From Taenia hydatigena (lineage: Eukaryota; Platyhelminthes; Cestoda; Cyclophyllidea; Taeniidae): DNA of 64,000 nt. Below, piece after piece: positions 1 through 14,324 of this stretch. Location of the stretch: contig JADWOT020000003.1 of assembly GCA_036345935.2 (NCBI GenBank), forward strand, positions 20,912,509 through 20,976,508, written 5' to 3'. The number at the start of each line of letters is the position of its first letter. Within the stretch, counting starts at the first letter, position 1. The notes under the pieces are model-generated. The model did not search any database and was not told where the DNA came from. It saw only the letters and a list, made by a program, of their open reading frames with translations. Both the position numbers and the translations under genes were made by a program.

Positions 1-2094
1 AACTTGGGCAATTTTTATTTGGAAAGACAACTGGAATCACACTAGCCAGAGAAGGGGAGCAGTAAATGATGTACTTTTAGCTAATTTAGGGTTAAAGAGG
101 CAATAAAAGCGTGATTTAGCACAGAAAAAGAATTTAGGGCGAGAAATGCTTCAGTTGGCGTTAAGACGAATGGAAGCTAACGAAAACTTCATTGATTACC
201 TGTTAGTCGGGAATATACATTGACAGTAATTAGCGGAGCATATCCAGCTGTCAAAATTAGCTGTCAACGCGATTCAAAGAGGCTTAACTAAGAAGTCTTA
301 GGTTAGGTTAGGCACTTTGGAAAAGTCCTTTCCTTCTTTTCAATTACCTACTGACGAGCCAGCCTTCCTAAGCCTGAAGATGTCATGCGTTCACCTCCAT
401 GTCACTTCTCCATTGTGGTTGTAAATTGCTACTGGTTACATGAATGCATGAAAGAATTTGATGTTTTTAATCCGACACAGCGTTTCTCTTTTTCCTCTAT
501 CAACCCAAAATCCCTTTAGCTTAGGTCTTTGATGCCAACCTGGCAAAGCAACGCCTTCCGTTCTTTTGATTGGCTAGGTTTAAGTACTAAATGCGGATAA
601 GCGGCAAGACCTGAAGAAAGGCATTTTAGCTAGAGAAAAAATTCGCATGTAACAAAAAACGCTCATTGCGTCATTCCGAATATGTTGTCCAAAAAGGCAA
701 CACCTAGAAAGCATAAAGTGGTCCACTTTAACCCAGATGGGTCATCCTCAAGTTTATGGAAGACTCGATCTAATCGAAAAACTAATTTGGCGAGTGTTTC
801 GTGACAGAACGTGCAGCAAAACATCACTAGGCGTTAATAAGCGTGGCTGCGCATCAAATTCTACCCTTATTTAATTATCACACTCAAAGAAATTGTGTTT
901 AATTGCATCCATACACACGCACACACAATTTGTGTCAGTTATTTTAAGGTGTAATTTTAAAGCTTGAGATGGAAATAAAACTTGGAATCAAAACGCTCCT
1001 AGGTGCTTGGTTTGAAAGCAATAACGCTATCGGAAGCAGATGAATCTGGATTTTTACTCAAGGAGATGGATTGGGGAGCATTTTTTATCGAATGGCAGGT
1101 GGATATCGGTGCATAAGAAACGAGCCAATCCCAACTTGGCTGCTTTTTCCCATGCAACACTTCAAGATAATAATGAAATGCATTTGATGCTATTGATGAG
1201 GTTTGAATGCTGTCCCACTGACAATGGGAACATGCGGCGCACATTGAATTCACCACTCAACGCTTGGGTAGGGGTTTCCTCGAAAAAATGGCCAAATCTG
1301 AGCGCGTTGGAGCTGATTGACGGAAGGCCTTCACTAAAGGCAGGGAAAGCCTGTGCTTGATAGACAGTGCCAGTTAAGAGAGCAACCCACTGCGATGTGA
1401 ACATGCGTGGGACCTAATATCTTCAACCAACCTAAAGTATCGACGTAGCTTTAAATCTCATTGAAGTTCAGTTTAGTGAATAAGCATGGTTGCTTACCTC
1501 GTTTATGCATCATTTCTGAAAATCAAAGCCGACAAGCAGCACCAACAGAAGCCTTTCAACGTGGGTAGCTTTCACGGTTAATGTGGGCAAATGGATCACT
1601 CATTGTCAGTAGTATGTAAACAACGCTTATGCTATAATATTGTTCTAAAAAGCAAAATAACGCTGAGTATTCCCGAACATTAGAGCATAAGAATTTTGCG
1701 ACCCTTGCTAATTGATAAGAAGGAAGGATACCCTTGATTTTGCATGGTTCTAATTTTATTGTTTTCTTAATCTGTTTTCTTACACGTTTTGCCTTGGTGT
1801 GAATGTTTACGTGAGAATTAGGTGCTAGACATTCCACTTTCATGATTTGTAGCATGTTTATGCAAAAGAGTCTGTGAATTTATGCATTTGTTGTGTCAAT
1901 AGATAAATTAATAATCTCTTAACACTGTGCCTCCTATGAGTGTTACTTTCTGCTCGGAGCAGCTTTCCGTAAGCCAAAAGTGGCAAAATTTACTGGGCTA
2001 CGAAGTGAAGTTTAAATGCATTTACTAGATTATAAACCCTGTCTATTTGCAACAGGTGAAGGTGATTCCACTGAAATTTGCCGTTTTCTTCTAG
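1..2094. other. Sequence left of first recognised exon; no gene recognised
   Basis: Reading frames here are short and stop-rich and none resembles a known domain. The longest, about 100 codons at 1040-1360 and 1556-1855 on opposite strands, have no protein-like composition. The first exon accepted to the right (2095) begins inside a codon, so earlier exons of that gene could lie here or left of the window, but I could not pick one with matching phase and good splice sites. Confidence 0.4.
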
Positions 2095-5000
2095 TTCATA
2101 ATTTTGGCCTTTTAAAAGACTCTGTTCGAGGCACCGCAGCTCGTACCAACGGCGCTATATCTCAGGGTATATACGAATGGGAGCCAGACGAGGGTCTTGT
2201 GATTCCCGGCCGAACCGCGAGAGATCTCAACAAGCCGCCCAGACCACCGAAAATGCGTCCTGCTCACCGACTCGAGCGGCGCATCACTACGGACTGTGTG
2301 GGCCTTCCATCAAGAATTCGATACGTACCGACAGGGGAGGATGAAATGGGCGTTGTGACAGCGTCACCACCGATGGAATACACCCCGCTGAGGAGCTTCG
2401 AGAGTCCAGCAACACCGACGGGGTCTGTGGATGACTCCTACGCCAACTACGAAAGCATTTACCTCGATCGAGGTCGACGAGTCTCGGAAGGTGGAGAGGT
2501 GGAGAAAATAGACAGCCAGCGCCTGGATGTCCTCATGAGACCCTACATGACCTCCACAAACTCTGAGGTCCCACTCATAGCGTCACCGCCCTCACCTCCG
2601 CCTCCTCCCTCAGGTTCTTCTGGAGGCCCCATCTATCGAACGGAGGTGAGACACCGTCCTTCCATTGGAGAGAATTTTGTTGGACAGCTGAAAAATTTCG
2701 TGAGTGCCTTCATGGAGCTGGATATTGCTCCATCCAACGTAATTATTTGTTACCCCTGTCAGTTTTTTTTTACTTATGAATTCGCTTTAAAAATCAGCAA
2801 CTCTGGCTCTACTATAGTGGTTCAATGGACTCAAGAAAAAATTATCTGATATGTTCATTCAAAAATCACATTTTAATCGTCTATCATGTGCTTTAGCAAC
2901 AAAAATGAAAGGTCTTTTACTGAATGCTTGAAAGTTGCCTCGAGATATACGGCGTATTAAGATAAAAGCGGGAATTTTCGCCTGAAGATCCGAAGAAACA
3001 CAAAGAATTGCATGAAGTGTAATTTCGATTTATTCTTTCAAATCTACTCACGGTAAGCTTCCAAAAAGTCACTTTGTCATAGGTGAAGCAAGGTAAGTCA
3101 AATATAAGTAAGTTTCAGGAGGATGACAAATGTGCAGTGGACTAGGAATCACCACATTCGAGAGAGCCAATTGGGAATGCACGCCCTATTGTTCGGGAAG
3201 TTTCCTGCTACCCCTTGATATCGACGACTTCAGGGTTGACGCCTTAGGCCACAGAAAATCCCTTTCATAGTCGTACGCACTTGTTTGTACCCTTCGCCGC
3301 TAGAGGGTTTGTAGGAAGACATCTTGGTTGATCAAAAACGCTCCTTCCCCATTAGATAGGAACATCGACTTACTCTTTTAGATCTTCATTTTGAATAATT
3401 TCTGTTGGTCTCCTAATGTTCAAGTCAAGTGTATCGTTTTAGCTTTGGTATCTAATTTTGTATTTCCTGTTCTCTAGTTCCGCTTTGGAATTCATCCTTA
3501 AGAGTGGAATGACATTCTTTCTTATGACACAGAATCTTGATATCAAGCTAAAGAGATTGGTCCATCGGTTGCTACTCATTTTAATTTAGATCATGGTTAA
3601 TTTGGCAGACACACAGTCAGTTACCGGAAACCCGTTTTGCCAGCCAAACAAGGCACTAGTTTGATCGACTGCGTGGGCGTTACATTCCCCATGTCTGACA
3701 TTATTCCCCTCCTCGCAAATGTCACGCATTCCACCAGGACGGGAGAATCCACAATAGTATCCAATCGTATGATTAAATCTTCCCACAAGTCCAAGACTAG
3801 GCTAGTTATTCCTTTTCGGCGAGAAATTGGACAGACAAATATGGTAATAAAGTTCCGTATTTGTATTCAGAAGGCGCCATTTGAATAGGTAAAGGTTCCT
3901 CTTTGGGTAAGAAGGAGGTTTCTTCTGTATGAGGCCATTTGTTTCATGAAAGCAAAGAATGCTTTTTTTCAGCAAAGGAATGTGGGGCATCCGCAGCTGT
4001 TCGTATTGTCGATGTGTTTACGAGAGGCAGTAAGGGAAATTTATTGTTAAAATTTGCAGTGAGAATGAACGTGCCTACCAAGAACCTGGAGGTTAAATGC
4101 TTGGCCTTGCGACCGTTTGGTTGATCCTAGACCATCCCTCCACTATTCTCTTGTAATCTTGCAAGAGGAATTGGGAAGCATATCTGTGAAATTAAACGAA
4201 GTGTGATTGTCCGTTTGATAAAAGTACATTCTCATTCTCCCTACCTTTTGGGTGCTTGAAACACAAGGGAACCTTGACTTTTGAATGGGAAGCGACTCGC
4301 CTGTCTATCTCTACGGATTTCTTCTCCTGCCACTACAGTCTTTCAAAGAGAGCGTTCTCAGAAGTTGTCAGTAAATTTGATTTATGAAAGGATTCCTTTG
4401 TAAATAAGTATTAAATTGTGCTGTCAGTACGATGCTATTTATGCATTACACAACCACTTCCAGATAATTTCCACAATTCTAAGTGTTGCGCCACGTTGGC
4501 AGAAAGGGAATATGCAGCATCAGTCATAGGAGATTTGTTAGTCGCAAATAAGTCAAAGTAACTGTATTGGGAGCTGGAATAATAAGGACTTAGGACTTCT
4601 GCCACGTTTCCTTGTTTTGGCGTGAGAAGGGGAAAGTACTGAATTGAGAAAAATCAGTGACTATAATTTAAGGTTTCATTGAGATACACAGACAAGGGCA
4701 TCGTTTTGAAGACAGTCGTCTAAAGTCAACTGCATTCTTACGGAACGCGATCTTTTAGAAGTGTTGAAATAAATAGCCTTAACACATATCATAGTCCTCT
4801 CGTGTGGGTGAAAAACAAGTGGAAGATAGCAATACAGCCAAGTCTTTACTTGGTAATGATTCACAGATTGATGGGGTTAGTGATTGAAGTGTTTTAGACA
4901 TTCGTTCGCTAGCTGGGTTCTTTTCATTTGGCCCTAGGTTAAAATCACTGATTTGCAGCCACCACCATCATCACAGTCGGCGCCGCCCTCCCCGCCCCTC

Positions 5001-8000
5001 CCGTCGACGTCCTCAGCTCCGCTTCACTTTGTCTACACCGTCAAACCGTCGCCGCATCGACTTGTTGTCGATAGTGATATAGAGGAGAGCTTTGACAGGA
5101 TCGACCCCGGATTCGTCGACGACACTACATTGAGGCCACGCTCTCTCCAGAGTCTCACAACTCCTTTAACACCGCGTGTTCTGGGGCCGTCTGGTATCCC
5201 TATTCCTTCATTAGTGAATGATAACAGAGGCACGCTACCGCCAAGGCTGGTGAACTGTCGTAAGCAGCAAGCGGAACAGCAGATGCCCACACAGACGCAG
5301 CAGTCAAAAAGGCATCAGCCACTGCGGGTGGATGTTTCGCAGGTAGGCGCTAGACAGTTTGTTCCTCTCCGATTCACCACTGAAAAGTAATAAAGGTGAT
5401 TGCTTATTATTAGCGTAGTGGGTGGCGGAATGGATATTACCGGCACGTTATGCCACTGACATGATAACTTTAACCGTTTCCTCCTCTTTCGGGCGTCATC
5501 TTCGGCACCTTTCGGTAGTTATTTATCCGCTTTGGTAGTCCCAAGTTCATCTGCGAATCGTAATCTATTTTTCAGCAAAAACGGGGACGATACAGCCCAT
5601 TAATATCATAAAGGGATTGTTAAATTTCACAGTTATGGTAGTTGGGCTGTAGGTTTGCTTATGTCCCCTAAATGCTGCAGATCAACTAAAGAAATGGTGA
5701 TATCGGTTTAGGGGAATTCCGTGGGGAAGAGATCTCGCTTAACAACCGATTTTTGCAGTAATTTTTGTCTAAAAGAAGCAGGGACATTTTAGCTGGACCA
5801 CAAATCAATTGTTAAACTATGATCTCTCTTCAATAGTGGCCATTGCGCTAAGCTCAAAGTTGGTGTACTTCCCAGAGGTCAACGTGGTTTCGAAAAACAT
5901 TTAGCAGTGACCCTCCTCAGATTCTGTGCACCTTTACAGTTATCGTCCCTCTCCGTTGTTCAGATTTAGCAGTTAAGCAAAGTTATTGGGATTCCTAATA
6001 ATTTTGGCATGATCTGCTTACTGCTACTACCAACACGGAGTCCCGAGTCATCCCTCACGATGCAGTGAGAAATACGATTGCGCGGAAGGAAGCGTTTGAC
6101 GGTCAGAAGTACAAAAAGAACACTAAATCACCATTAAGACATGCTGGAAAATGAATAGTCCATTCAGATAAATATGTAACGTAGAAAAAATGCCACCTCA
6201 CCGCACATTTTTAGCGGATTTTTGTTGACGGTATTCCGGTGAAATTGCGCATTCCATTTTGAAGAGCAAATGACCATTATCACCTGCTACTACAGGAAGT
6301 AGGCAGGTGTTTTAAATGCCAATATACTCTTTTTGAAAGAGATTCACCAGGTGTTTGTGAAAGTGTCTCCAAAATGCACGTGTGGATTAAATGCCATGTG
6401 CGTGCGCATGCTTCTTCAACTCCATACTGCATGCACCCAGCTTTTGTCCTGTGCACCATAAAGAGGAGAATGGAATTTTATTATGGGAGATTGGTAGCAC
6501 TTTTTTCTAAAGAAAAGCATTTGCCTTCTAATAAATCCTGTAAGTGCTATTGAACACAGCAATGCACTAAAGCTGGACGCCATTCATTTTGGTCCTCAAC
6601 TGCAATGGGCTGGATTAGATTTCTTGGCACATTCTCAGCCAACGACAGTCTGTACCCACTACCTTGCCTTTCTTACCCCACTCCGGATTCCCAAAAATGC
6701 AAAACGTCTTCTATATCAGATTGGTTGGGCTCAAAGTGGTAGAACAGGTGTGGAATGTTCATGGTCTGGTTTAGTTGGTCAAAAATAATGACAATTGGCG
6801 CCGTAGTAAAACAATGAAATGGCCAGATGGGTACGACGATCGAGTTGCCTATGCGGCTCTAGCAGCAACCGTGCTCGATATCAGCACTATCTTTGTCAAT
6901 TTCTTCTATGACTTTATCGAAAGATCATGCTATCGAGGCATGAGGAAAAGAGAGAAAATTTTGGGGTAGGAATTACCATGAAAGCAATATTTCAGTTTTG
7001 CATTAAAGCGATGCAACAGACAGAACAAATCAAACCGTTTTCCTTTATAAAATGAAAACACTATCATATTTGAACCAACATGCAAAAGATTCTTCACTCA
7101 AGCACTGTCAAAAATGTAAAACCCCAATGTCTTTCAGCCATCAATATCAAGACCTGTTCCCTTCCTAAATGGCAAATCAATGCTTCCATTACGTGGACCG
7201 CCTTTCTCGGAAGGTCCACGCCGCCGAGGCAACGGCGCAGCTGAGGCTCATCAATCGGCCGACTTAAAGACAGGTAGCCTCGATCGCGACGGTGTGTGGC
7301 GGCCAAACCGTCTACCGATGAGTCTTGGCGCCGTCGGAGGGAGCCCATCGCCAGTGGCACATGGCCTGTCTTACGCACCCTCGCCCCTCCTTGCCGACCT
7401 GACGGGTGGCCAGCATCTGCGCCACTCGGCACGTTTCTTCTCACCTTTTGGTGCTGGTAGTGGAGGTTACGAGGTACCCATTTTCGTGGTGCATTCCACC
7501 ACCACACCTGCCCCCACTCCTTCCTTTCGACGTCGAACTCTCTCGCCCAACAGTACCAGTGTTCAAAGAGGTGAGCCTTCCGATTTTGTCTGCGTCATGT
7601 TTAAGCCAATTTTGCGTGTGACCCATAGGTACGAACCCGGGATTATGAGATTCATTTACCATATCTTCCATAATCCTCGTACCCTTTGGGGATGTCACAA
7701 GTCCGAAAAATGCATAGTCAATATGACTAGAGATTCTTGCCAATGTCTACAAATGAGGTTTTGGATGTCACCATCAGCACTCCCTGCAATTATTCTTTCG
7801 CGTTCAAAGGGTATTAATTAGGTTAATGCAGCGGTTTTTTATCGAAAGGAGATTGGCAAACCTGACCGTAATGACCACGCCGTCTTTGCAAACTCTGTTA
7901 CAATAAGTCATATTATAAGTAACGCTTAGAGGCTTTTTGGTCGCCAATGTTTCCCATGGAAATATTTGTCCAAACGTGAAATAATTCAGTTTGTCAGGAC

Positions 8001-11000
8001 TAGGTCCTATCTTTACTCCTCCCTTCACTTTGACGCAGTTTGACTGGTATTTGCTCCCCTCAACTTCCAGAGGTATGAGATCTTCATCTTTTTAGTTTTT
8101 AAGCCTTTTTATGGATAAGCAGTCCTTCCATGGGCGGCTTTAAATAAATATAATCTCGACTCACTCTACCAGTGGCTGCAATGGAGAACTGTGGGTCAGT
8201 AAATGCGTCCAAGTCTCATGTGACTTTCATAATTCATCTGTTAAGAGCCAACCACCGTGACTGTTTGCTTTCTCTAACGTTTTTCCCACTGTTAACTAAC
8301 GAGTCGAAGTCACCATTCCGAATGTATGATTGCCTGTGAAGCACCCTCTAAAGAGATTAAAAGACATACGAATCCGGGCAGGCGTCCAGTCGTGCGAAAA
8401 GACTGAACAGGCCTAAGTAGCTTGGGCATCATAGCACTGCCTTGGGAGCAGAATCGCATTCGTGCAATGGACACAAAGGTAAATATGTGATAATATTCCT
8501 TCTCTGCAATGGTATTCGTTTTCTTACACGTTTTAAAGATTGTAGCAAAGTCAATGCGATGACACACGCATGATAGGTTCAGTCAGATTTATGGAGTCAG
8601 TGAATTGCATTTGATGAGAGCCTCGACGGGAAATGATGGAAGGAATGACATAATGTTGCAAACCTAAAGTTTATTTTGGCTCCAATTTTAGCTATCTTGC
8701 GGTAGGCTCTCCAGGAAGTTTGCACACAGATTTGAACATACCGTCGCTGTTTCCAACCTTCTACTTGTTTTGTTTTCTATAATATGGCGAATAAGTTGAA
8801 GCAAGACGAGTACTAATGAGAGGACCAGCTGAATTGCTGGAGGATGTTGCATACCTTACTTTCCTATTACAGCATTTAGAACCTTTTTTCTGTCAGAATC
8901 TGACTGCACCTGAGCGCTTTTTTCGTCAAAATCTGGTGGCAATCCAGGGCTCCTTTATGCCACTCCTCGTTTTTGCAAGAAAGCATCCGATTATCATTCT
9001 CTTGAACAACTACTTATTTCCTTCTGGTCAGAATGTCAGCAGGAAGAAATTTCGACCTAAAGTGCCACTGAGTCAAGATAATTCCATGGGCCATTTGACT
9101 ATTCCAAGTTTTTTATAAAAAATTGGCGTCTCACTGATCTCCTCGCATTCAACGCAGAATGATGGCATTTGTGGGGAATATTTGTGCACCTAGTGGTTTC
9201 GCTTTCCTCCTCAGATTTCCGGGAAACCACCAGTTGAGATTAAATTTGAGCAACGAAGCCTGAGAAAACTTGGAATTGGAGGAATTAATGGCGCTTTGTT
9301 GCCTTGCTACAATTTTCACAGATTGTGCGTGATGAGCCGCCTTTGCTTTAACGTATAAACAAACATGTAAACGAATTCGGGTACTCCATCCACCGAATCT
9401 TGAATGCAGAATAGGTAAAAACAAGCAGCTCTCCAGTTTGTCAATTTCGATCATCAACCAAAGCATTTAAACAGGCGTCCAAATTGTGGACCCCACAAAC
9501 ACACAGAAGGATTGAAACAATGGTGGCAAATACCAAAAAAACTCGCTTTATTGAGTGCAAACTGGAAAGCAAACATTCTTCTCTCATATCAAGCTGAGGC
9601 TTGTCTTTGTGTGACTTATAAAATTGGTATTATTAGCAAGGACTAAAGGCCATTTGGAAGTGAATACACAGCAGAAAAGTCACCTAACTAAATGTCAATT
9701 AGCCAAAGAGCAAACAATAGCTTTGAATCAAACTTATCTTCTTTTCGTTGAAGTGGTATGAATGAGCATGAGTCCAACCTAAGGTCACTCTGGCCCTCCG
9801 CATAGCGGAGCCTGCCCCTGCCCTTGTCGGCATGAATCATTGACAAGTGACTTTAAATGCGCTATTCACTGGACAAAATGTGGGTGCATCATCACTTTTC
9901 ATGTCAAAGCATCTGAAGGCATGGGTGCAAATCTCGCACGCTCTCACTGGCGCGCGTTTTAAGTACAGCACGGCATTACGACCCAGAGGAAAGTGATCCC
10001 CCTCACCCACTTTCACCCACCCAAAGGCCGTTTGACCTCGCGCAATTAAAGTGCAGGTAAACTAGGTCCTAGCATCCTTTTTGTTCTTTACCATCGGCTG
10101 GATATCACGAGATGAAAGGCACTTTCGTGTTTAGTATGGATAACTTAGGTTATTGAAGCCGGATGCATAAAATGCCACAAAAGTGATTTAAAAGGTGTAC
10201 AATCTCAGTCGGGGACAAGTTAATGAGTTACTTCAATCCTGGGCTCGTTCAAGTACTGCTTAAAAGGTTCGATCAACACTTGGTGTTGCATGACAAGGGA
10301 AAATTTTGTTCCAGAGGTACTTAAAGAAGTATTTTTCACTTGGAAATCATGTTCGAAGGGACTAAGATGATTGCAAGATTATGGATCTTAGAGACTATGG
10401 AGAGGGGAATGCGTTTGCAGAGGAAGAAGGACCGCTATTCAAGACCCCTTTTCAGAGGAGTATTTGAACGATGTGGTGATAAGGAGGTGGACCCATTCCA
10501 AAATCAAACTTATCGTCCTTTCGTTGAAGATTTTAAGTTGAAATTGGAAGCATGAATTGAAAATTTTTTCCGCTGACTACTCATTCAACCAGATACAAAA
10601 CGGTTGTGTAGTCCAATTACTTTCGAACCCCGGCCACCGCATATTTCTGTGTTCGAGAGTTAAAAAAATGCGCACGTCTCTAATTTCCATTATTGGAATA
10701 TTTTTACACCTTTCAGAGTGGTTACTGGCCATACCTACTTTTTAACTCAATAGTCCTTTACGTTAACAAAATAGGGATTGGCTTTCCATCTGTCAACCTG
10801 CAAATTTCACGCACATCTGCAACTCTGATAAGGTGTGACGTTACAATGCAAACGAACTATACATCATGGCAAACCAAATAGGTGAACGAAGCCTGATCTT
10901 CACCATGTGCCTCTATGGAGGGTAGACGATCTCCTTTTTTTTCATCCGAAATGACATTAGGTTAGTTGCCTCGAGAACCCTACACAATGCGCGACAGAAA

Positions 11001-13385
11001 TGCCGCTTGACGCCAGCGCTTCATGCAGCCCCAGTGGCCGCCCGCTCCTTGCAAATGTCGATGGCTACCTGGCTCTGTCAATGCCAAAACAGAATAAACT
11101 CCTTGGAATGTGACAATCCAGGTGTCCCTCCATGTCCCTTATGTCTGTAGCCATTTGGAATCTCAAGTTCTTTGTTCGAATTGTGAGTTTAGTTGCATGC
11201 ATGAACGCCTAATTTGGGGACGCTGTGATAGAATCAACTGCACCACTTTCATAGCATTCTGATAACAACTCGCTCGCAACGGTCTACAAAGTAGGGACGA
11301 GTCAAATAGAGGGAATCGGAGATATTACTGTCAGCGTAAGCGTCCACAAGGGAGCTTTATTACCTTCCCAACGAGTCAGCAGAAAATTTGCTTCTTTTAT
11401 TGCCTACATAGATGTAAATAGGCAGGAACAGACACCCACCTTCTGGATACGACTTCAATATGATTCAACGCTTTCCAAATTGTTTTTCCACTCTTCAAAA
11501 GTCCCTTATGAGAACATGCAATTGCGATCTTACTAGGTCATGTTAGGGGCAATAACGACCGAGTTTGCACGATTTCCTTCTTCATTCTCGGCAGCGTCGC
11601 TGCGATTGTTTGGGAAGAAAATCGACCGCCACTGTTGCTCAGATGTCCGATGCACTAATTTTCCTCATTTTTAATAACTTTGCTACCCAAAACCGCAAAC
11701 AGATTAGTGTATTAAGCTCAACCAATCTCTCTCCTGAGGGCAACCTTAAACTTGTGAAGTGACGAGTGTCTTTGGACAATCAAGTTAGGCAACTGAATGA
11801 ATGGATAGAGTAAATTTTAAATAATGAAACTGGTCGTTCAGTTACGTCGGTTAATGGTGCAGTTACTTCTCCAATGAACGAAAATATTCAGCCACCTCAG
11901 AAAAGCAGCTTCACTGATGTTCTGATCAGCTCTGAAGGATATGCGTTGGCACCCTTGAAAGACCACTTGTGAAGACAATCGAAAAAACATTCTGCCCTGT
12001 GTGGAATGGTTCAGAATGCACAATTGACTTTACTATTAACCTCCAAAATCGAATCAACATCTTGAGGCGCCAAATACCAAACCAAAAACAACTTATCTTC
12101 TTGGCTACAGCTAAAAAATCCTTCCACCTTCTACTATTTCAGATAAGTATCGTAGCATGCATAGTGTATTTTTGGGACCACGTGGGAGTAAATCCTGCAA
12201 AATGAAAACAGAACCAAGACTTTGCGCTGACAAACAAGTTTTTGGTCCCTCGCGGAGGTCAAATTCCTCCTTCTTACGCAGCGTTCAAACGACAACGTAC
12301 AGTTGGGAAGTCTTTCACTTTTCAGAAAGGCCGAAAATTTTCCTATTCCAGTAATTGAACTCCTGACTCTTCCAGTTACTTGATAAAGCGACTTAGCAAA
12401 TTTCTAATGCATGATGTAACGATATATGGACTGAGGTAGGTCAAAGGAAAGCTGTGCTTTGCTTTAGAAACCGGACAGTGCATTCAATCTCAACTAAAGC
12501 CATGCGTAATTCCTCGAACTAGACTAGACTGGATGAAAAGGGGAAGAATAAAGTTAAGCGTGGAAAGTTCCATACTCTCCTACCAGTTAATATGGACTAA
12601 CAAGCAAAATTCTGCGCATAAGACGAACCCTTTATTGTACTTGCGTAGTTCGTCAAGTTAGTCGTAGCAGGTAATAAGGAAAAATATAAAAGGAAATTTT
12701 TTTTGACCCAAACCTCAAGCTGTGGCGGTTCTTAAAAGCCTTGAATGCATAAAATATCATCAGTAACTTGGAAACTATGCCTCCTGAGTTTACCTCTGGA
12801 GTTTTATAAAGTCAATAAGGTCGAAGGAAGCAATGACTTGGAAATTACGGAAGGAGTGTAGTATGATCTCGCCCACTGACAGTTCTCTGTTTGCATGGCA
12901 AGGCCAATCTTTTGTTTGGTGCTAATGCTGCTACATTCTTATTCACTTTACCTTGACAGGAACGAATGCAGCAAACGTATCCATTAAGAAGAATATGAGT
13001 TCACAACCATGACGAAAATAAAGGCCTTTCGTTATTTCGCAATTCGGGGTAGTTTTATCATCAGCGGAGAAAGAGTTATTTTCATCAAAACCTCCCATGG
13101 ACGAGGCAACAAGTACGTCACCAAACCAATCAGCCTCGGAATTGGTTTTTTTCTTGTCTCTTTTCTACATCCCAAATTTGTGTATTAGTACTCACATCCT
13201 CCTTCACTCCCCCTCTCCGCCCCATGCCTTCCTCTGTACACGAGAACGAGATTGACAGATCAATGCGGCCTATTGTTTTTATACCTCTCAAGGCATCTGT
13301 ATCGCCACTGACACCACCACCACCACAGCCAAAACCACCGATACTGCATCGCACATTATTCTCTGAGAGCCTTTTTGATTCGTAG
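2095..13385 (+). CDS. Proline-rich, probably disordered protein of unknown function (3' part, 4 exons)
   Basis: Exons, all + strand: 2095-2699 (or to 2739), 4959-5342, 7138-7570, 13189-13385 with stop TAG at 13383. The first has a pyrimidine-rich acceptor ending at 2094. It ends either at GTGAGT (2700) or at GTAATT (2739); both keep phase 0. The next donors are CAG|GTAGGC and GAG|GTGAGC. The last acceptor follows a T-rich tract, and the single G left by exon 3 joins TA to make a Val codon. About 540 residues are visible. They are rich in Pro and Ser, with poly-Pro runs near 2590, 4960 and 13310 and a PPRPPK SH3-ligand-like motif in exon 1. No membrane segment or catalytic motif is seen. The protein ends LFSESLFDS. 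No family is recognised; it could be the cytoplasmic tail of a receptor or an adaptor/scaffold, which I cannot decide. No start codon was found, so the model is 5'-partial. Phase agreement at every junction is the main support. Confidence 0.6.
7571..13188 (+). other. 5.6-kb intron of the proline-rich gene
   Basis: Bounded by a GTGAGC donor at 7571 and an acceptor ending TTAG at 13188. It holds only short frames on both strands, the longest about 100 codons at 8816-9118, with no domain, plausible splice sites or repeat that I recognise. The earlier intron 5343-7137 is likewise empty. Confidence 0.45.
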
Positions 13386-14319
13386 CACATGCATTACCTA
13401 CAGTGGCAAACTGGGAGTCCTACATGATTCATATGCAAATACATCTACGCGTATTTTACTCACTTAAATTTGGGAATACAGATGAGGATACAGCCTCACT
13501 TGCCTGCCTACTGTGGGAATGTGAGTACCAAGTGCCATCGCTTGGGCAAAGTGAAAACCTAAGCTCTAATTGAATGCAGTAAATCTCATGTAATTTTAAC
13601 AATCATGAGGTGACGGTGGCTTTAGTAGACAAAAGATGATTGAATAGGGTGTGACGCAAAAACACGAACCATGACTAGTTTTAATAGCCGAATGAATGAG
13701 CATAAGCGATTTCTTAACAGAATGCTAACACCTATTGCACAAGGAAAATGCCAAGCATTCAAAAAAGTTATCGTAAAAGGATTTTTATTTTTGACGGGAC
13801 TCAGATAGCTTAAAACGTTACAAAGAATCCGTATTTAAGGTAAATCTCCTTTTCTATACGAGCATCTCCACCAAAGGATAACACTCGGCTTAAATAACCG
13901 TATTCTAGTTGCGTCCGAATGGAAAGAGTTACAAATGTTTCACCATATTTAATTTAACGCAAAGCAAAGCATTATGGGATACATCTGAAAGTGTGTTTAC
14001 AAACAGCACTCAGGTGGAGTCCCCAGTCTGCGGTGAAATCGTGTATTACTAACGCATGGAAGAGCCGGGAGGCTACTAGGCTGCTTCTAAGCCGGGAGTA
14101 CGCAGTTTAAAACGCGGTGAAAAAAGCATCCAAATATTGCACTCAATGCAAAATCACCGAATTGTCATACAGCATTCTTAAGCCAGGTTTAACAAGCTCA
14201 AGGCTGGTCATGGGTTTTATTACATTTCAAATGTGTAAGAAGAATACTTCCGCATGACTCAATATGAATGACTGTCGATCTAGAAGATTCCTCAACCAAA
14301 TTGGCAACTTTGGTTTACA
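13386..14319. other. Intergenic sequence after the proline-rich gene
   Basis: AT-rich, stop-rich sequence with no convincing exon. No AATAAA was spotted close after the stop at 13385, so the polyadenylation site of the upstream gene is not placed. Confidence 0.4.
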
Positions 14320-14324
14320 CACGG

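Noticed and set aside
297..312. TTAGGT-like tandem resembling telomeric repeat
   Set aside because: Only two or three imperfect units, and not the TTAGGG unit expected of animals; chance.
1040..1360. 106-codon plus-strand frame
   Set aside because: An overlapping minus-strand frame of similar length, no domain, and no convincing splice sites in phase with the exon at 2095.
6775..6969. 64-codon frame with a hydrophobic stretch between exons of the proline-rich gene
   Set aside because: No suitable acceptor/donor pair, and adding it would not improve the already phase-matched junction 5342/7138.
7094..7507. 137-codon minus-strand open frame
   Set aside because: It is the shadow of the proline-rich exon 7138-7570 on the plus strand, which has matching splice sites and phase with its neighbours.
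8816..9118. 100-codon plus-strand frame
   Set aside because: No family resemblance, lies inside a long intron, and composition looks random (Phe/Leu-rich from AT-rich DNA).
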